Shown: positions 21,658-35,800 of the stretch, in pieces
How positions within the stretch are numbered: the first letter of the stretch is position 1
Layout: each line of letters opens with the position of its first letter
DNA from: Apium graveolens
Lineage: Eukaryota; Streptophyta; Magnoliopsida; Apiales; Apiaceae
DNA: 64,000 nucleotides
Direction: 5' to 3'
Assembly: GCF_009905375.1 (NCBI RefSeq)
Contig: NC_133657.1
Coordinates: 47,311,134 to 47,375,133 of the forward strand
Program-made: the position numbers and the translations under genes
Notes under the pieces: generated by a model
Told to the model about the DNA's origin: nothing
The model's database searches: none
Seen by the model: the letters and a program-made list of their open reading frames with translations, nothing else

Positions 21658-22413
21658 GAAATGGTATCAGAGCTAAGAGTTATAAACCTCAGAGATGATG
21701 CGATGATATAATAATAAACTCACAAAGATAATAAGAACTCTTGCCAATTCATGGTCGGACTACTTAAAGTAGCGTTGACAGTTAAAACCCTTACGGGAAC
21801 CCTTATAAGTATCATGATAGTAACTTAGCTCGTTTAATGTGTAGGCGCATGAGATAGAGGACCCTGAGATGTTCGAGCGTGAGCATGATGAGGCACTGCT
21901 AGATGTCGAGGATCAGGAGGAACCTGAGATGGAGGAGGATGAGGAGGACCCCTCAGAGAAGTCAGAGATAGAGGTCATTACTATTTCAGATGAGGAGGAC
22001 CAGGATGAGGTCCCAGTAGCTGAGGAGCGTGTTGGACCTATGATAGTGTACACTGGTACCCCTTTACCCACACTCCCTATGGTCAGAGCCCCTACCCCTC
22101 CACTACCATCCTGGAGCACCTATGATGACAGCTCAGAGACCCATACTTCGAGCCTAGGTAGACCGAGGAGGCACCCCCAGCGGCTCCGAATTCACCACCT
22201 CTCGACCCTGCCCACAGGCAGTCTTTGTTAGCCCACGGCTATATTCAGGATGTACTGAGGACCCGAGTGGTTGTTGCTGAGGCCCGGCTGGATGAGGCCA
22301 GGAGGGAGTTGGATGCGGAGAGGGCGGGTAGGCGTACCCGAGCTTATGAGACCATGGCTACTATACCCCGATCCTTGAGGAGGGAGCTGACGGGGATAGA
22401 GCTCACGTCCTGA
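21263..22413 (+). pseudogene. Spliced leader ORF with histone H3-like N-terminus, copy 2
   Basis: Exon 1 is 21263-21349, with the donor GT at 21350. Exon 2 opens at 21845 and is in frame with MFEREHDE at 21869. Sequence and frame equal copy 1 up to about 22147, where one T is missing, so the frame shifts and ends at 22231 with an unrelated tail. The original C-terminal part persists as a separate frame at 22225-22413. The copy is broken. Confidence 0.5.
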
Positions 22414-22935
22414 GCGAGACTCAATCGCTCCAGGGGGACAGGCATGGTAGGATCTCCAGGCGGCAGGCCGACTATATCTTCCGTCGTGCGATGGAAAGGG
22501 TATGGGAGCTGACCCGCTCCGGTGTGTGATTCAGGATTGACGATGGGATAGTCTAGTTGTCTAGTTAGTCGAGGCCTTAGGAGCCAATTTTTCGGGATAG
22601 TTGACTTGTATATAGCATCCCTTTTTCTGACTAGACAGATAGACTATTGTGTATCACTTTTGGGACAGATGGCTGTAGCACTGTTGTACTTTTGACCAGA
22701 TCAGACTATGTATTTCTCGCATCATGTATATATTGGTTTCCTTTCAGTTCAGTTCCTTAGTGACGAGATCACTATTTTTATCATTATTATTACTGCACCT
22801 CTTATTAGAACTGTCATAAAACATTAGAATTGCGAGATACATTCTCCCCATTATAGAGTTGTGCAAGGCACAATGTTGAGTATGATTGTGACCTAACGTT
22901 GATTCTTCCCAATAAAATTTTTTTTTATCAGTATC

Positions 22936-25900
22936 ATGCCGCCAAGAAAGATTGGAACTGGAGCGAACCCTGGATCTGAGGACCAGGGAAGCCATAACCA
23001 GGACGATAGGAACCAGGAACACAGTGAAGAGGAAGACGAGGATTATGTTGAACAGGATGACTCCCTGTATGAAGAGGAGGAGGAGACATATGATGTTGAG
23101 GGATTTGAGATAGAGGCTGAGGAAGGAGAAATTGAGGTTGAGCAACCAATACCAAACCCAGGCATGGATCCCATGGGCCAGTTTATGCAACTACTAAGAC
23201 AGAACTTGGAACGTCAACCCAACCCACCCCCTCAAGGAAATAACAATGCCGTGGCAAACTTTTTCAGGGCTTTTAATTCCCTTAAGCCCCCTGAGTTCCA
23301 CGGATCAGCCGACCCAGTTGAGGCAAGGGCATGGTTAAAGGAAATGGAGAAATCCTTTGAGATTTTGAGTACCGATGAGGCACAGAAGACAGTATTTGCT
23401 ACCTACCTTCTGAAAGGAGAGGACAACTACTGGTGGGAGGCCAAGAAAAACATGGAGACAGATGCTATCATAACCTGGGAGAGATTCAGTCAGTTGTTTC
23501 TGGGGAAGTATTTCCCGAGATTTATGGAAAACCAGATGGAGCTCAAGTTCCTGGAGCTAAAGCAGAATAACTTATCTGTAGCAGAGTACGAAGCAAAATT
23601 TACTGAGTTATCAAGGTTTGTGCCGGAGTTTGTGAGCACCGAGGAAAAGAAAGCTAGGAGGTTTCAGCAGGGACTGAAAACGTGGATTCAGAATAGGGTG
23701 GCAATCCTTGAGCTTACGGATTATGCCACTCTGGTGCAAAAGGCAACAATTTTAGAAGCCGGAAGTGAACAGATGCAGAAGGAAAGAGAGAAGAAGGGAA
23801 TAAAGAGGAAAAGTATGAGCATGGGAGGAGGTTCCGCAGGAAGGAGCTTCCCAACTAGATTTAATCGAGGAGCAGTGTCCCTATCGGGAAAGAACACTGG
23901 GTTTAAGCGGCCAATGAGCGTGAGTGTGAGCCAGAGCGGCCAGAAGTCAAGAATGTCCTATTCCAACCAGTCTCGACCCCCATTGCCAGCCTGTAACACT
24001 TGTGGAAGGATGCACACTGGGGAGTGTAAAGGAAAGCCAGTAACCTGCTTTAAGTGCGGTCGGGAAGGTCACTATTCAACTGAGTGCCCTTCATCAACCC
24101 CTGCCGTCATTCCAACCACCACTTGTCATCAGTGTGGATGCCCGGGTCATTGGAAGAGGGAATGCCCAATGAACAAACCAGCAGCTTCAGGAGCCAGCAG
24201 GGCTGCCTCCAATAAGCCACCTACTGCGAGGACTTTCAACATGACAGTCCAGGATGCTATGAAAGACTCAGATTTGATAGCAGGTACCCTTTCTCTAAAT
24301 TCAGTCTGTGCAAACATTTTATTTGATTCGGGAGCAACTAAATCTTTTATATCAAAGGACCTTGCGCATAAGTTAAGACTTAAGGCTGAACCCTTGATAG
24401 AACCCTTACAAGTAGAAATAGCCAATCATGAAATTATTCCTGTTAACCAGATTCACCCCGCCTGTGAGTTAGGCATAGGGGAGCAATCTTTTAGTGTTGA
24501 TCTGATTCCTTTTAAATTAGGGGAGTTTGATGTAATTTTGGGAATGGACTGGCTATTTAGCAATGATGCTCAGATAGACTGTAAGGGGAAGAAAGTTAAG
24601 TTAAATATCCCAGGAAAGAAAGAAGTAATATTTAGATGGAAGAGGCAGACACAGAAATTTTTGACTATGGCCCAGGCCAAAAGGATGCTACGAAAAGGAA
24701 ACGAGGCTTACCTAGCCTATATGGTAGACACGCAAAAGGAGGTGCCCAACTTACAAGATATTCCAGTAGTCAACGAATTTGAAGATGTATTCCCACAAGA
24801 CCTTCCGGGATTACCACCCGATAGAGTGATTGAATTTGCTATTGAGTTGGCCCCAGGGACGGCGCCAGTTTCAAAAGCACCTTACCGGTTAGCCCCGTTA
24901 AAAATGAAGGAATTAGCTACCCAATTGCAGGAACTCTTAGATAAGGGTATGATAAGACCCAGTGTGTCTCCGTGGGGAGCACCAGTTTTATTTGTTAAGA
25001 AGAAAGATGGGAGCATGAGGCTGTGCATCGACTATCGAGAGTTGAAGAAGCTAACCATAAAGAACAGGTACCCGTTACCTAGAATAGACGATCTGTTCGA
25101 CCAGCTAAAGGATGCTATATATTTTTCCAAGATTGACCTGAGAACTGGATATCACGAACTAAAGATTAAACCCGAAGATATTCCCAAGACAACGTTCCGT
25201 ACCAGGTATGGGCATTATGAGTTCTTGGTAATGTCCTTTGGATTAACCGACACCCCAGCGGCTTTCATGGACTTAATGAACAGAGTATTTAAGAAGTACT
25301 TGGACAAGTGTGTGATAGTTTTTATCGATGATATTTTAATCTACTCGAGGACCGAGTTAGAACATGCACAGCATTTGAGGATAGCTCTAGGGATACTCAG
25401 AGAGGAACAGTTGTTTGCCAAATTCTCAAAGTGTGAATTCTGGCATAAGGAAGTATAATTTTTAGGACATGTGATCAATAAGGAAGGAGAATTCGTCGAC
25501 CCCTCCAAGATAGAGGCGGTCTCGAATTGGGAAAGGCCAACCACACCCACAGAGGTAAGGAGTTTCATAGGATTGGCCGGCTACTATCGTAGATTTGTGC
25601 AGGACTTTGCGAAGATCGCAGCCCCTTTGACACGACTTACTCGTAAGACAGAGAAGTTTGAATGGACAGAGAAATGCGAGAACAGTTTTCAGGAATTAAA
25701 GAAAAGGTTAGTAACGGCCCCAGTGTTGGCATTGCCAGACGGAAAAAGAGATTTTGTGATATATAGTGACGCGTCGCACAAAGGATTAGGGTGTGTGCTT
25801 ACGCAGCACGGTAAAGTGATTGCGTATGTATCGAGACAACTGAAGGAATACGAGATTAGATATCCTACTCATGACCTTGAGCTCGTGGCAATAGTTTTTG

Positions 25901-27641
25901 CCTTAAAATTTTGGAGGCACTACTTGTATGGAGAGAGGTGCGAGATTTTCACAGACCATAAGAGCCTCAAGTACATATTTACGCAGAAAGAGCTCAACAT
26001 GCGCCAGAGGAAATGGTTAGAGCTAATCAAGGACTATGATTGTGAGATTCTCTATCACCCGGGGAAAGCCAATGTGGTGGCTGATGCCCTCAGTAGGAAG
26101 GAAAGGCTCAGAATGATAATGACTTCGGAGGAATTAATCATGGATTTCGAAAGAATGGAAATAGAAGTAAAGGTAACCGGATTCGGAACTGAAAAGCTTT
26201 TTGAGATCTCAATGCAGCCAGAGTTATTGGAAAAGATCAGATTGTGCCATGAGAAAATAATGAATGAAGGCAGAGAGTCAATGACCGGAGAGGAGATCCA
26301 TACCGAGAAAGATGATAAAGGGATAATGAGGTACTCCTACCGGATTTGGGTTCCGAACGTTCAAGAGCTTAAAGATGAGATTTTGGATGAAAGCCATAGT
26401 TCAAGGTATTCCATTCACCCGGGAAGCACCAAGATGTATAGGGATTTAAAGGAGTATTATTGGTGGCCCAACATGAAGAGGGACGTAGCAGAATGGGTAA
26501 GCAAATGTTTCACTTTCCGAAGAGTAAAGGCAGAGCACTAGAGACCCGGTGGACTTTTACGACCACTGGAGATTCCCGAGTGGAGGAACAGATAGCGATG
26601 GATTTTGTTGTAGGCTTGCGAAGGACGAAAGCCAATCATGATGCCATATGGGTAATTATAGACCGACTGACAAAGTCATCTCACTTCATTCCTATCAATG
26701 AAAGATACACAGTCGATAGACTGGTGGACATTTACCTTAAGGAAATAGTGACGCGACATGGAATCCCAGCATCCATTGTCTCAGACCGAGACCCCAGATT
26801 CAACTCCAGATTTTGGAGGAGCTTTCAAGAATGTGTGGGGACCAAGTTAAATATGAGTACCGCGTACCATCCCCAGACGGATGGGCAGAGTGAAAGGACC
26901 ATCCAGACACTAGAGGATATATTGAGAGTCTGTGCAATAGACTTTAAAGGAAGTTGGGATGATCACTTGCCGTTGATCGAGTTATCTTATAACAATAGCT
27001 TTCATGCTAGCATCGGAATGCCGCCTTATAAGGCCCTGTACGGAAGAAGGTGTCGATCTCCCTTATACTGGGATGAAGTAGGGGAGCGGAAGATGCTCGG
27101 ACCCGAAGTGGTCCAAAGGACCAAAGACATAGTGGATCTTATCAGAGGGCGGCTTGTAGCAGCCCAAGACAGACAGAAGAAATATGCAGACCTAGCCCGA
27201 AAGGACAAGGAATATGAAGTAGGGGACTTAGTACTGCTGAAGGTATCCCCTTGGAAGGGGTTAATGAGATTTGGAAAGAAAGGAAAACTAAGCCCAAGAT
27301 ACATTGGACCTTTTAAGATATTAAGACGGATTGGAAAGTTAGCGTACGAGCTAGCCTTACCCCCTAACTTGCAACAAGTTCATAATGTGTTCCATGTGTC
27401 AATGCTAAGGAAGTATCATCGGGATGCCAGACACATAGTGGAGTACGAGCAGGTGGATATACAACCAGATCTGACTTACGTAGAGAAGCCAGTAAGGATT
27501 ATAGATAAGAAGGAGCAGGTGCTTCGAAACAAAGTGATCAAGCTAGTCAGAGTGCTATGGCAGAATCATAATGTGGAAGAATCAACTTGGGAACTAGAGA
27601 GCGCAATGCTAGAAAAGTACCCCCATTTGTTTTCTATTTAA
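22936..27641 (+). pseudogene. gag-pol: Tekay-type gag-pol, copy 2 (same breaks as copy 1)
   Basis: The translated pieces are identical to copy 1: gag to RT in 840 codons (22936-25458), RNase H and integrase zinc finger in 356 codons (25471-26541), integrase core to chromodomain in another frame (to 27641). All three lesions are shared: TAA at 25456-25458, TAG at 26539-26541 and the 4-bp deletion near 26581. Shared private lesions mean copies 1 and 2 come from duplication of an already dead copy, not from two retrotransposition events. Confidence 0.93.
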
Positions 27642-27674
27642 TTCCGGGACGGAATCCTTTTAAGGAGGGGAGAC

Positions 27675-29758
27675 TGTAATAACCCCCAAAATTTTGAACT
27701 TTTTGTAACCCTTATGAATAGTGTTTTTGCTGAATGAGAAAACTTTTCATGCCACACTATGTAGGGGTCCTGTAATGGATATTCTGAGATTTTATTAGTA
27801 CTCTATATGGTATATGAGTGTATGTAAAGATCGTCAGAATCCAATTCCGAACACTTTGATTTTTCCCGGAAATCCACTAGATACGGAAAGAATTGAGTAT
27901 AAGGTAACAGAATAAAAAGGATTTAAATTCAAGGATTATAAGAGAGGATCATAAAAGGACTATAATGTATTGAGAAAGGTTAAGGAAACCCAAGTAATAA
28001 GATCCCGGGTACGATCCCTCAAAAGATAAACGAAAACGAAAGTTAAGCGAACCGTATAACAGATCAGCGGTCATTAGGCAAACAATTAGGAAGTTAATCA
28101 AGGAGGTTAGGGATGATGAGGTCATCCAACCAATAAGGAGAGGGCAAGTAAGAGATGATGACATAATAAGGTGATGTAAGCATGACATAGGGAGGGAGGA
28201 GGTGTGGTTGGTTTTTAACCACACAAAGACAAGGTTAATAAGGTAATTAACCAAAAATCCAAACAAAACTACATCTACCAAACCAAAACAAATCATTTCA
28301 TCAAAACAAAAATTTTATTTCTCTTCACCAAGAACCTTGCTCTTGGCCTTTTCTCCATTTCAAGAAGAAGATTTTCAAAGTTCAAGTTCCAAGCTTCCTT
28401 AATTGGTAAGTTAATTATCTAGTACTCCTTATGCATAGATATAGCTATCCCATGAGTTTAAGCTTCAAATTCCTTCACAATCTCTTCCAATAATTCAAGG
28501 AAGAAGATGGTGAATAGTAATTTTTAAAAAAATAACTTTAGTTTTCTTGAATTTTATAAAAGTTTAAGGTTATACAAGCAAGGATCAAGGTTCTTTAGGC
28601 ATTCAAAGCTCTTGTGTTGTGTTAAGAAGCTTCAAGAAGGTATAAACTCCAAACCCTAGCTTTAGTTTTGAGTATTTAGGAATGGTTATGATTGATATAG
28701 TATATGTGAAGCATGAAGCTTGTTTGTTTAGAGTTTGGGTTGGAGTGGTAGTGAAATGAATGTTGAATCTTGTTGATTTGTTAAAGGAATTAAGTATAGT
28801 TTAAATTCATGATGAGAATAACATAAATTGGAAGAACTTGAGGTGTTGGAACTGTTGTAGTGTGTTTTGGATGGATGTTGGTTGTATGAATGAATTGGGA
28901 TTGATTGGTGGTTGAATTGGAATGGTATAAAATTGGGAAATCGCGTAAACATAGCCGTCGTAATGTCCGCTTTACTTTAGACTGCTTTTGTTCATAACAT
29001 TAGGACCCGAGAACTCCCTGCTAGGTTTTGACCATTGCCATGTTTAGATAGTTCATATTACGAGCTTCGTTTTGATAGGTGGTTCGTTTGATTCCGATGT
29101 ACGGTTTAGGAGAAACGGCCATTTTAAGTAACGACGTTTCGCGAACGAAACATTACCCCTCGCCTTACTTTGAAACATAGGTTAAAGACCTAAAAGGGTT
29201 AATTAGTGTATGAAACAATTATGTTAAGTGTGTTAGGCAGTTGGTAAGACACTCGCGAAAGAATCGCCTTAAAACTCGTAATGGTTAATTTATTAAAAAT
29301 GGTGGAGCCGAGGTTACACGAGCGACTTAAGAGAATCATTAAGCGCAAAGCGAGCGTTAGAGTCTAAATTGGTTAAAGTGTAGATTTACAAGTGACTTTG
29401 GTTTAATTCCAACTTATATGTTGTTTATAGGTTACCAGACTCGTCCCAAGCCATTAATACCCCCCAGTCGCTCAGGCAAGTTTTCTACCCGTATAACTGT
29501 TGTTGTGATGTATATGTGTATATGAATGATCTTGTGATAAATGCATATTTGTTATTAGCAAATTCTTGCGATATATTGTAGCATGTGATATGGTATATAC
29601 GCATGCCTGTTTCATATTCTTGAATTATATATCTGTTGGTTCAAATGCTTATTAGTTGCATAATACATATGCTAGAGATAAGCGGTATTTGCGTATATCC
29701 TTAGTATATGGAAGCAAAAGGTGAACTTTTTCTAAAACCGGGAGGCGAGGCTCCCGAG

Positions 29759-29799
<41 letters not shown>

Positions 29800-31570
29800 C
29801 AGTTTTAAAAACTATTAATCGAATTAGGTTTATTCAATAACTTTATATTATTTAATGAATATTACTTGAATATTCATTCGAGGACTTATGACTCATGTTA
29901 TTTTATTTAATGAATATTATTACGAATATTCATTCGAGGGCTTATGACTCAGTTTATATTATTTAATGAATATTATTTGAATATTCATTTGAGGATCTAT
30001 GACTCCGATTATTTGCTGAGATATATTCTTTATTTTATTAAAGAATAAGGTGTCGATAATCAAACTTATCTTTGATTATTCAAATAAAGATAGTACTTTC
30101 GTATAAGTATATCTTTGGTTATTTAATACTCACTTTAAGTATAAGTTTTACAACTTCTACCTCAATTATTTGTATAAAGATTATTCTTTATGGGAATATT
30201 ATTTAAATAATAATATTCAGATATTTTCTAATATATTGGGACTGATTTACTTTATTAAATCAGCATTACTCCAAACACTCTTTAAAGTGTTTTCGAGTCT
30301 TTAAAATGATTTTTAAAAGTTAGAGCGGATCCCAAAACTCATTTTTATATATTTAAGATCTTCCTTTTTAAAGGGGATTTAAATACTCGCTCAAAACCGG
30401 AGGGATCCGGCTCTGTGGTGTATTTTATATTCGCAACAAAGTTGTTGTTTTGGTAAATTAATTGATTACTTACCCAACGTTCGGGAAGTAAGTCCATCTA
30501 TCGAGTCGGCATAAGCAACATGGGCTCAGTGGGCGTCCATGATAGTGTAAGTGGCTCAGTGGGAGTCCATCAAATGCGTAAGTGGCTGAGTGGCAGTCCA
30601 ACATAAGGTCCTATTGCGACCAGGGTGATGACCAGTGGGGAATTCGTCCATCTACTAGTAGAAAAGGTTACTTATTGGTATCTTTGCCTGATCAGCAAGA
30701 TATCGGGTTTATGCCACAATTCTTTTTCCTTCCAAAAATTTATTGGATGTTACAAACTATGTCCATACTTTTCATGACAGAGGTTTTCAGGAAATGTATA
30801 AAGAAGATGTATATGTGGATATATATATCGGAACTTAATGAAGTATATCATAACTTCATTTCCTTCAATAATACTTCAAAGATTTAATCTATTCAAATCT
30901 TGTCTTGTAGTTTCATCTATGTGATGAACTGTTGAAAACTGATTATAATTTGAACAGTGGTAGTTCAAGTGGTTTTCTAAAATGATATAAGTATAGTGAA
31001 GTATTTGGTAACTTCATCTTCCTTTAAGCTTATATCCAGTAAGCAATTATCTTACACTTGATAAAGGTTTTCAGTAAGTTATCTATTTAGATACTTGCAT
31101 TATTGATTGCACTATATATTATCTTGCGAGCTGTAATGCTCACTCTTGCTTCATTCCTTCATCACACAACAACAGTTAGGAAAGATGGCCAGGCTCAAAC
31201 AGACCCAGCGCAAGAGCGTGGGAAGCGCCCCGCGCCTTCCCGTTGAGATCGTAGCTGCAAAGGTAGATTTATCTGTAGATCAGACATTCTACTTTTGAGA
31301 ATCAATTATGTATAATTATAACTTGTGACAGATAATGGCAATTAACTGTAAACTTATCAAGTAATCATTTTGGGTTGTAATAACTTTTAATTGTGGATTC
31401 AAGGACTTGTACTTATTTCAATTTCATCTCTGAGACTATGACGTGTTGTGGTGTGTGTTAGTGTGGGGTCACAGCATGAGGTTGTTTATTATTAATTAAG
31501 TTAAGTGATAATTGTGGAAAGAAAGACCGTGACAACCCGGATCCCTGACCCCGGATCTGGGGGTGTTACA
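27675..31570 (+). repeat. LTR3 of the Tekay array (3896 bp)
   Basis: TGTAATAACC to GGGTGTTACA. The left part (to about 29.5 kb) is nearly identical to LTR2. The right part (from about 29.7 kb: atatggaagc, ggctcccgag, tctttgatt, gtgacagata, cgtgttgtgg) matches LTR4. The TA microsatellite near 29765-29797 is the longest of the four. A private 9-bp deletion lies in the H3-like exon at about 31256. Confidence 0.88.
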
Positions 31571-32327
31571 GAAATGGTATCAGAGCTAAGCGTTATAAAC
31601 CTCAGAGATGATGCGACGATATAATAATAAACTCACAAAGATAATAAGAACTCTTGCCAATTCATGGTCGGACTACTTAAAGTAGCATTGACAGTTAAAA
31701 CCCTTACGGGAACCCTTATAAGTATCATGATAGTAACTTAGCTCGTTTAATGTGTAGGCGCACGAGATAGAGGACCCTGAGATGTTCGAGCGTGAGCATG
31801 TTGAGGCACTGCTAGATGTCGAGGATCAGGAGGAACCTGAGATGGAGGAGGATGAGGAGGACCCCTCAGAGAAGTCAGAGATAAAGGTCATTACTATTTC
31901 AGATGAGGAGGACCCGGATGAGGTCCCAGTAGCTGAGGAGCGTGTTGGACCTATGATAGTGTACACTGGTACCCCTTTACCCACACTCCCTATGGTCAGA
32001 GCCCCTACCCCTCCACTACCATCCTGGAGCACCTATGATGACAGCTCAGAGACCCATACTTCCGAGCCTAAGCAGACCGAGGAGGCACCCCCAGCGGCTC
32101 CGGATTCACCACCTCTCGACCCTGCCCACAGGCAGTCTTTGTTAGCCCACGGCTATGTTCAGGATGTACTGAGGACCCGAATGGTTGTTGCTGAGGCCCG
32201 GCTGGATGAGGCCAGGAGGGAGTTGGATGCGGAGAGGGCGGGTAGGCGTACCCGAGCTTATGAGACCATGGCTACTATACCCCGATCCTTGAGGAGGGAG
32301 CTGACGGGGATAGAGCTCACGTCCTGA
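31185..32327 (+). CDS. Spliced leader ORF with histone H3-like N-terminus, copy 3 (frame intact)
   Basis: Exon 1 is 31185-31262 (26 codons; a 9-bp in-frame deletion removes three residues near its end). The donor GT is at 31263-31264 and the acceptor AG at 31756-31757. Exon 2 is 31758-32327 with TGA at 32325. The predicted product has about 215 residues: a basic H3-like tail (ARLKQTQRKSVGSAPR), a highly acidic region (about 35-75), a Pro-rich linker (TPLPTLPMVRAPTPPLPS) and a helical, charged C-terminus (RLDEARRELDAERAGRRTRA). This is the only copy open to the natural stop. It lies upstream of gag and should be made from a spliced LTR transcript. I know of no assigned function. The coding call depends on the predicted splice. 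Confidence 0.5.
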
Positions 32328-32849
32328 GCGAGACTCAGATCGCTCCAGGGGGACAGGCATGGTAGGATCTCCAGGCGGCAGGCCGACTATATCTTCCGTC
32401 GTGCGATGGAAAGGGTATGGGAGCTGACCCGCTCCGGTGTGTGATTCAGGATTGACGATGGGATAGTCTAGTTGTCTAGTTAGTCGAGGCCTTAGGAGCC
32501 AATTTTTCGGGATAGTTGACTTGTATATAGCATCCCTTTTTCTGACTAGACAGATAGACTATTGTGTATCACTTTTGGGATAGATGGCTGTAACACTGTT
32601 ATACTTTTGACCAGATCAGACTATGTATTTCTCGCATCATGTATATATTGGTTTCCTTTTAGTTCAGTTCCTTAGTGACGAGATCACTATTTTTATCATT
32701 ATTATTACTGCACCTCTTATTAGAACTGTCATAAAACATTAGAATTGCGAGATACATTCTCCCCATTATAGAGTTGTGCAAGGCACAATGTTGAGTATAA
32801 TTGTGACCTAACGTTGATTCTTCCCAATAATTTTTTTTTTATCAGTATC

Positions 32850-35800
32850 ATGCCGCCAAGAAAGATTGGAACTAGAGCGAACCCTGAATCTGAGGACCAG
32901 GGAAGCCATAACCAGGACGATAGGAACCAGGAACACAGTGAAGAGGAAGACGAGGATTATGTTGAACAGGATGACTCCCTGTATGAAGAGGAGGAGGAGA
33001 CATATGATGTTGAGGGATTTGAGATAGAGGCTGAGGAAGGAGAAATTGAGGTTGAGCAACCAATACCAAACCCAGGCATGGATCCCATGGGCCAGTTTAT
33101 GCAACTACTAAGACATAACTTGGAACGTCAACCCAACCCACCCCCTCAAGGAAATAACAATGCCATGGCAAACTTTTTCAGGGCTTTTAATTCCCTTAAG
33201 CCCCCTGAGTTCCACGGATCAGCCGACCCAGTTGAGGCAAGGGCATGGTTAAAGGAAATGGAGAAATCCTTTGAGATTTTGAGTACCGATGAGACACAGA
33301 AGACTGTATTTGCTACCTACCTTCTGAAAGGAGAGGACAACTACTGGTGGGAGGCCAAGAAAAACATGGAGACAGATGCTATCATAACCTGGGAGAGATT
33401 CAGTCAGTTGTTTCTGGGGAAGTATTTCCCGAGATTTATGGAAAACCAGATGGAGCTCAAGTTCCTGGAGCTAAAGTAGAATAACTTATCTGTAGCAGAG
33501 TACGAAGCAAAGTTTACTGAGTTATCAAGGTTTTTGCCGGAGTTTGTGAGCACCAAGGAAAAGAAAGCTAGGAGGTTTCAGCAGGGACTGAAACCGTGGA
33601 TTCAGAATAGGGTGGCAATCCTTGAGCTTACGGATTATGCCACTCTGGAGCAAAAGGCAACAATTTTAGAAGCCGGAAGTGAACAGATGTAGAAGGAAAG
33701 AGAGAAGAAGGGAATAAAGAGGAAAAGTATGAGCATGGGAGGAGGTTCCGCAGGAAGGAGCTTCCCAACTAGATTTAATCGAGGAGCAGTGTCCCTATCG
33801 GGAAAGAACACTGGGTTTAAGCGGCCAATGAGCGTGAGTGTGAGCCAGAGCGGCCAGAAGTCAAGAATGTCCTATTCCAACCAGTCTCGACCCCCATTGC
33901 CAGCCTGTAACACTTGTGGAAGGATGCACACTGGGGAGTGTAAAGGAAAGCCAGTAACCTGCTTTAAGTGCGGTCGGGAAGGTCACTATTCAACTAAGTG
34001 CCCTTCATCAACCCCTGCCGTCATTCCAACCACCACTTGTCATCAGTATGGACGCCCGGGTCATTGGAAGAGGGAATGCCCAATGAACAAACCAGCAGCT
34101 TCAGGAGCCAGCAGGGCTGCCTCCAATAAGCCACCTACTGTGAGGACTTTCAACATGACAGTCGAGGATGCTATGAAAGACTCAGATTTGATAGCAGGTA
34201 CCCTTTCTCTAAATTCAGTCTGTGCAAACATTTTATTTGATTCGGGAGCAACTAAATCTTTTATATCAAAGGACCTTGCGCGTAAGTTAAGACTTAAGGC
34301 TGAACCCTTGATAGAACCCTTACAAGTAGAAATAGCCAATCATGAAATTATTCCTGTTAACCAGATTCACCCCGCCTGTGAGTTAGGCATAGGGGAGCAA
34401 TCTTTTAGTGTTGATCTGATTCCTTTTAAATTAGGGGAGTTTGATGTAATTTTGGGAATGGACTGGCTATCTAGCAATGATGCTCAGATAGACTGTAAGG
34501 GGAAGAAAGTTAAGTTAAATATCCCAGGAAAGAAAGAAGTAATATTTAGATGGAAGAGGCAGACACAGAAATTTTTGACTATGGCCCAGGCCAAAAGGAT
34601 GCTACGAAAAGGAAACGAGGCTTACCTAGCCTATGTGGTAGACACGCAAAAGGAGGTGCCCAACTTATAAGATATTCCAGTAGTCAACGAATTTGAAGAT
34701 GTATTCCCACAAGACCTTCCGTGATTACCACCCGATAGAGTGATTGAATTTGCTATTGAGTTGGCCCCAGGGACGGCGCCAGTTTCAAAAGCACCTTACC
34801 GGTTAGCCCCGTTAAAAATGAAGGAATTAGCTACCCAATTGCAGGAACTCTTAGATAAGGGTATGATAAGACCCAGTGTGTCTCCGTGGGGAGCACCAGT
34901 TTTATTTGTTAAGAAGAAAGATGGGAGCATGAGGCTGTGCATCGACTATCGAGAGTTGAAGAAGCTAACCATAAAGAACAGGTACCCGTTACCTAGAATA
35001 GACGATCTGTTCGACCAGCTAAAGGATGCTATATATTTTTCCAAGATTGACCTGAGAACTGGATATCATGAACTAAAGATTAAACCCGAAGATATTCCCA
35101 AGACAGCGTTCCGTACCAGGTATGGGCATTATGAGTTCTTGGTAATGTCCGTTGGATTAACCAACGCCCCAGCGGCTTTCATGGACTTAATGAACAGAGT
35201 ATTTAAGAAGTACTTGGACAAGTGTGTGATAGTTTTTATCGATGATATTTTAATCTACTCGAGGACCGAGTTAGAACATGCAGAGCATTTGAGGATAGCT
35301 CTAGGGATACTCAGAGAGGAACAGTTGTTTGCCAAATTCTCAAAGTGTGAATTCTGGCAAAAGGAAGTACAGTTTTTAGGACATGTGATCAATAAGAAAG
35401 GAGTATTCGTCGACCCCTCCAAGATAGAGGCGGTCTCGAATTGGGAAAGGCCAACCACACCCACAGAGGTAAGGAGTTTCATAGGATTGGCCGGCTACTA
35501 TCGTAGATTTGTGCAGGACTTTGCGAAGATCGCAGCCCCTTTGACACGACTTACTCGTAAGACAGAGAAGTTTGAATGGACGGAGAAATGCGAGAACAGT
35601 TTTCAGGAATTAAAGAAAAGGTTAGTAACGGCCCCGGTGTTGGCATTGCCAGACGGAAAAAGAGATTTTGTGATATATAGTGACGCGTCGCACAAAGGAT
35701 TAGGGTGTGTGCTTACGCAGCACGGTAAAGTGATTGCGTATGCATCGAGATAACTGAAGGAATACGAGATTAGATATCCTACTCATGACCTTGAGCTTGC

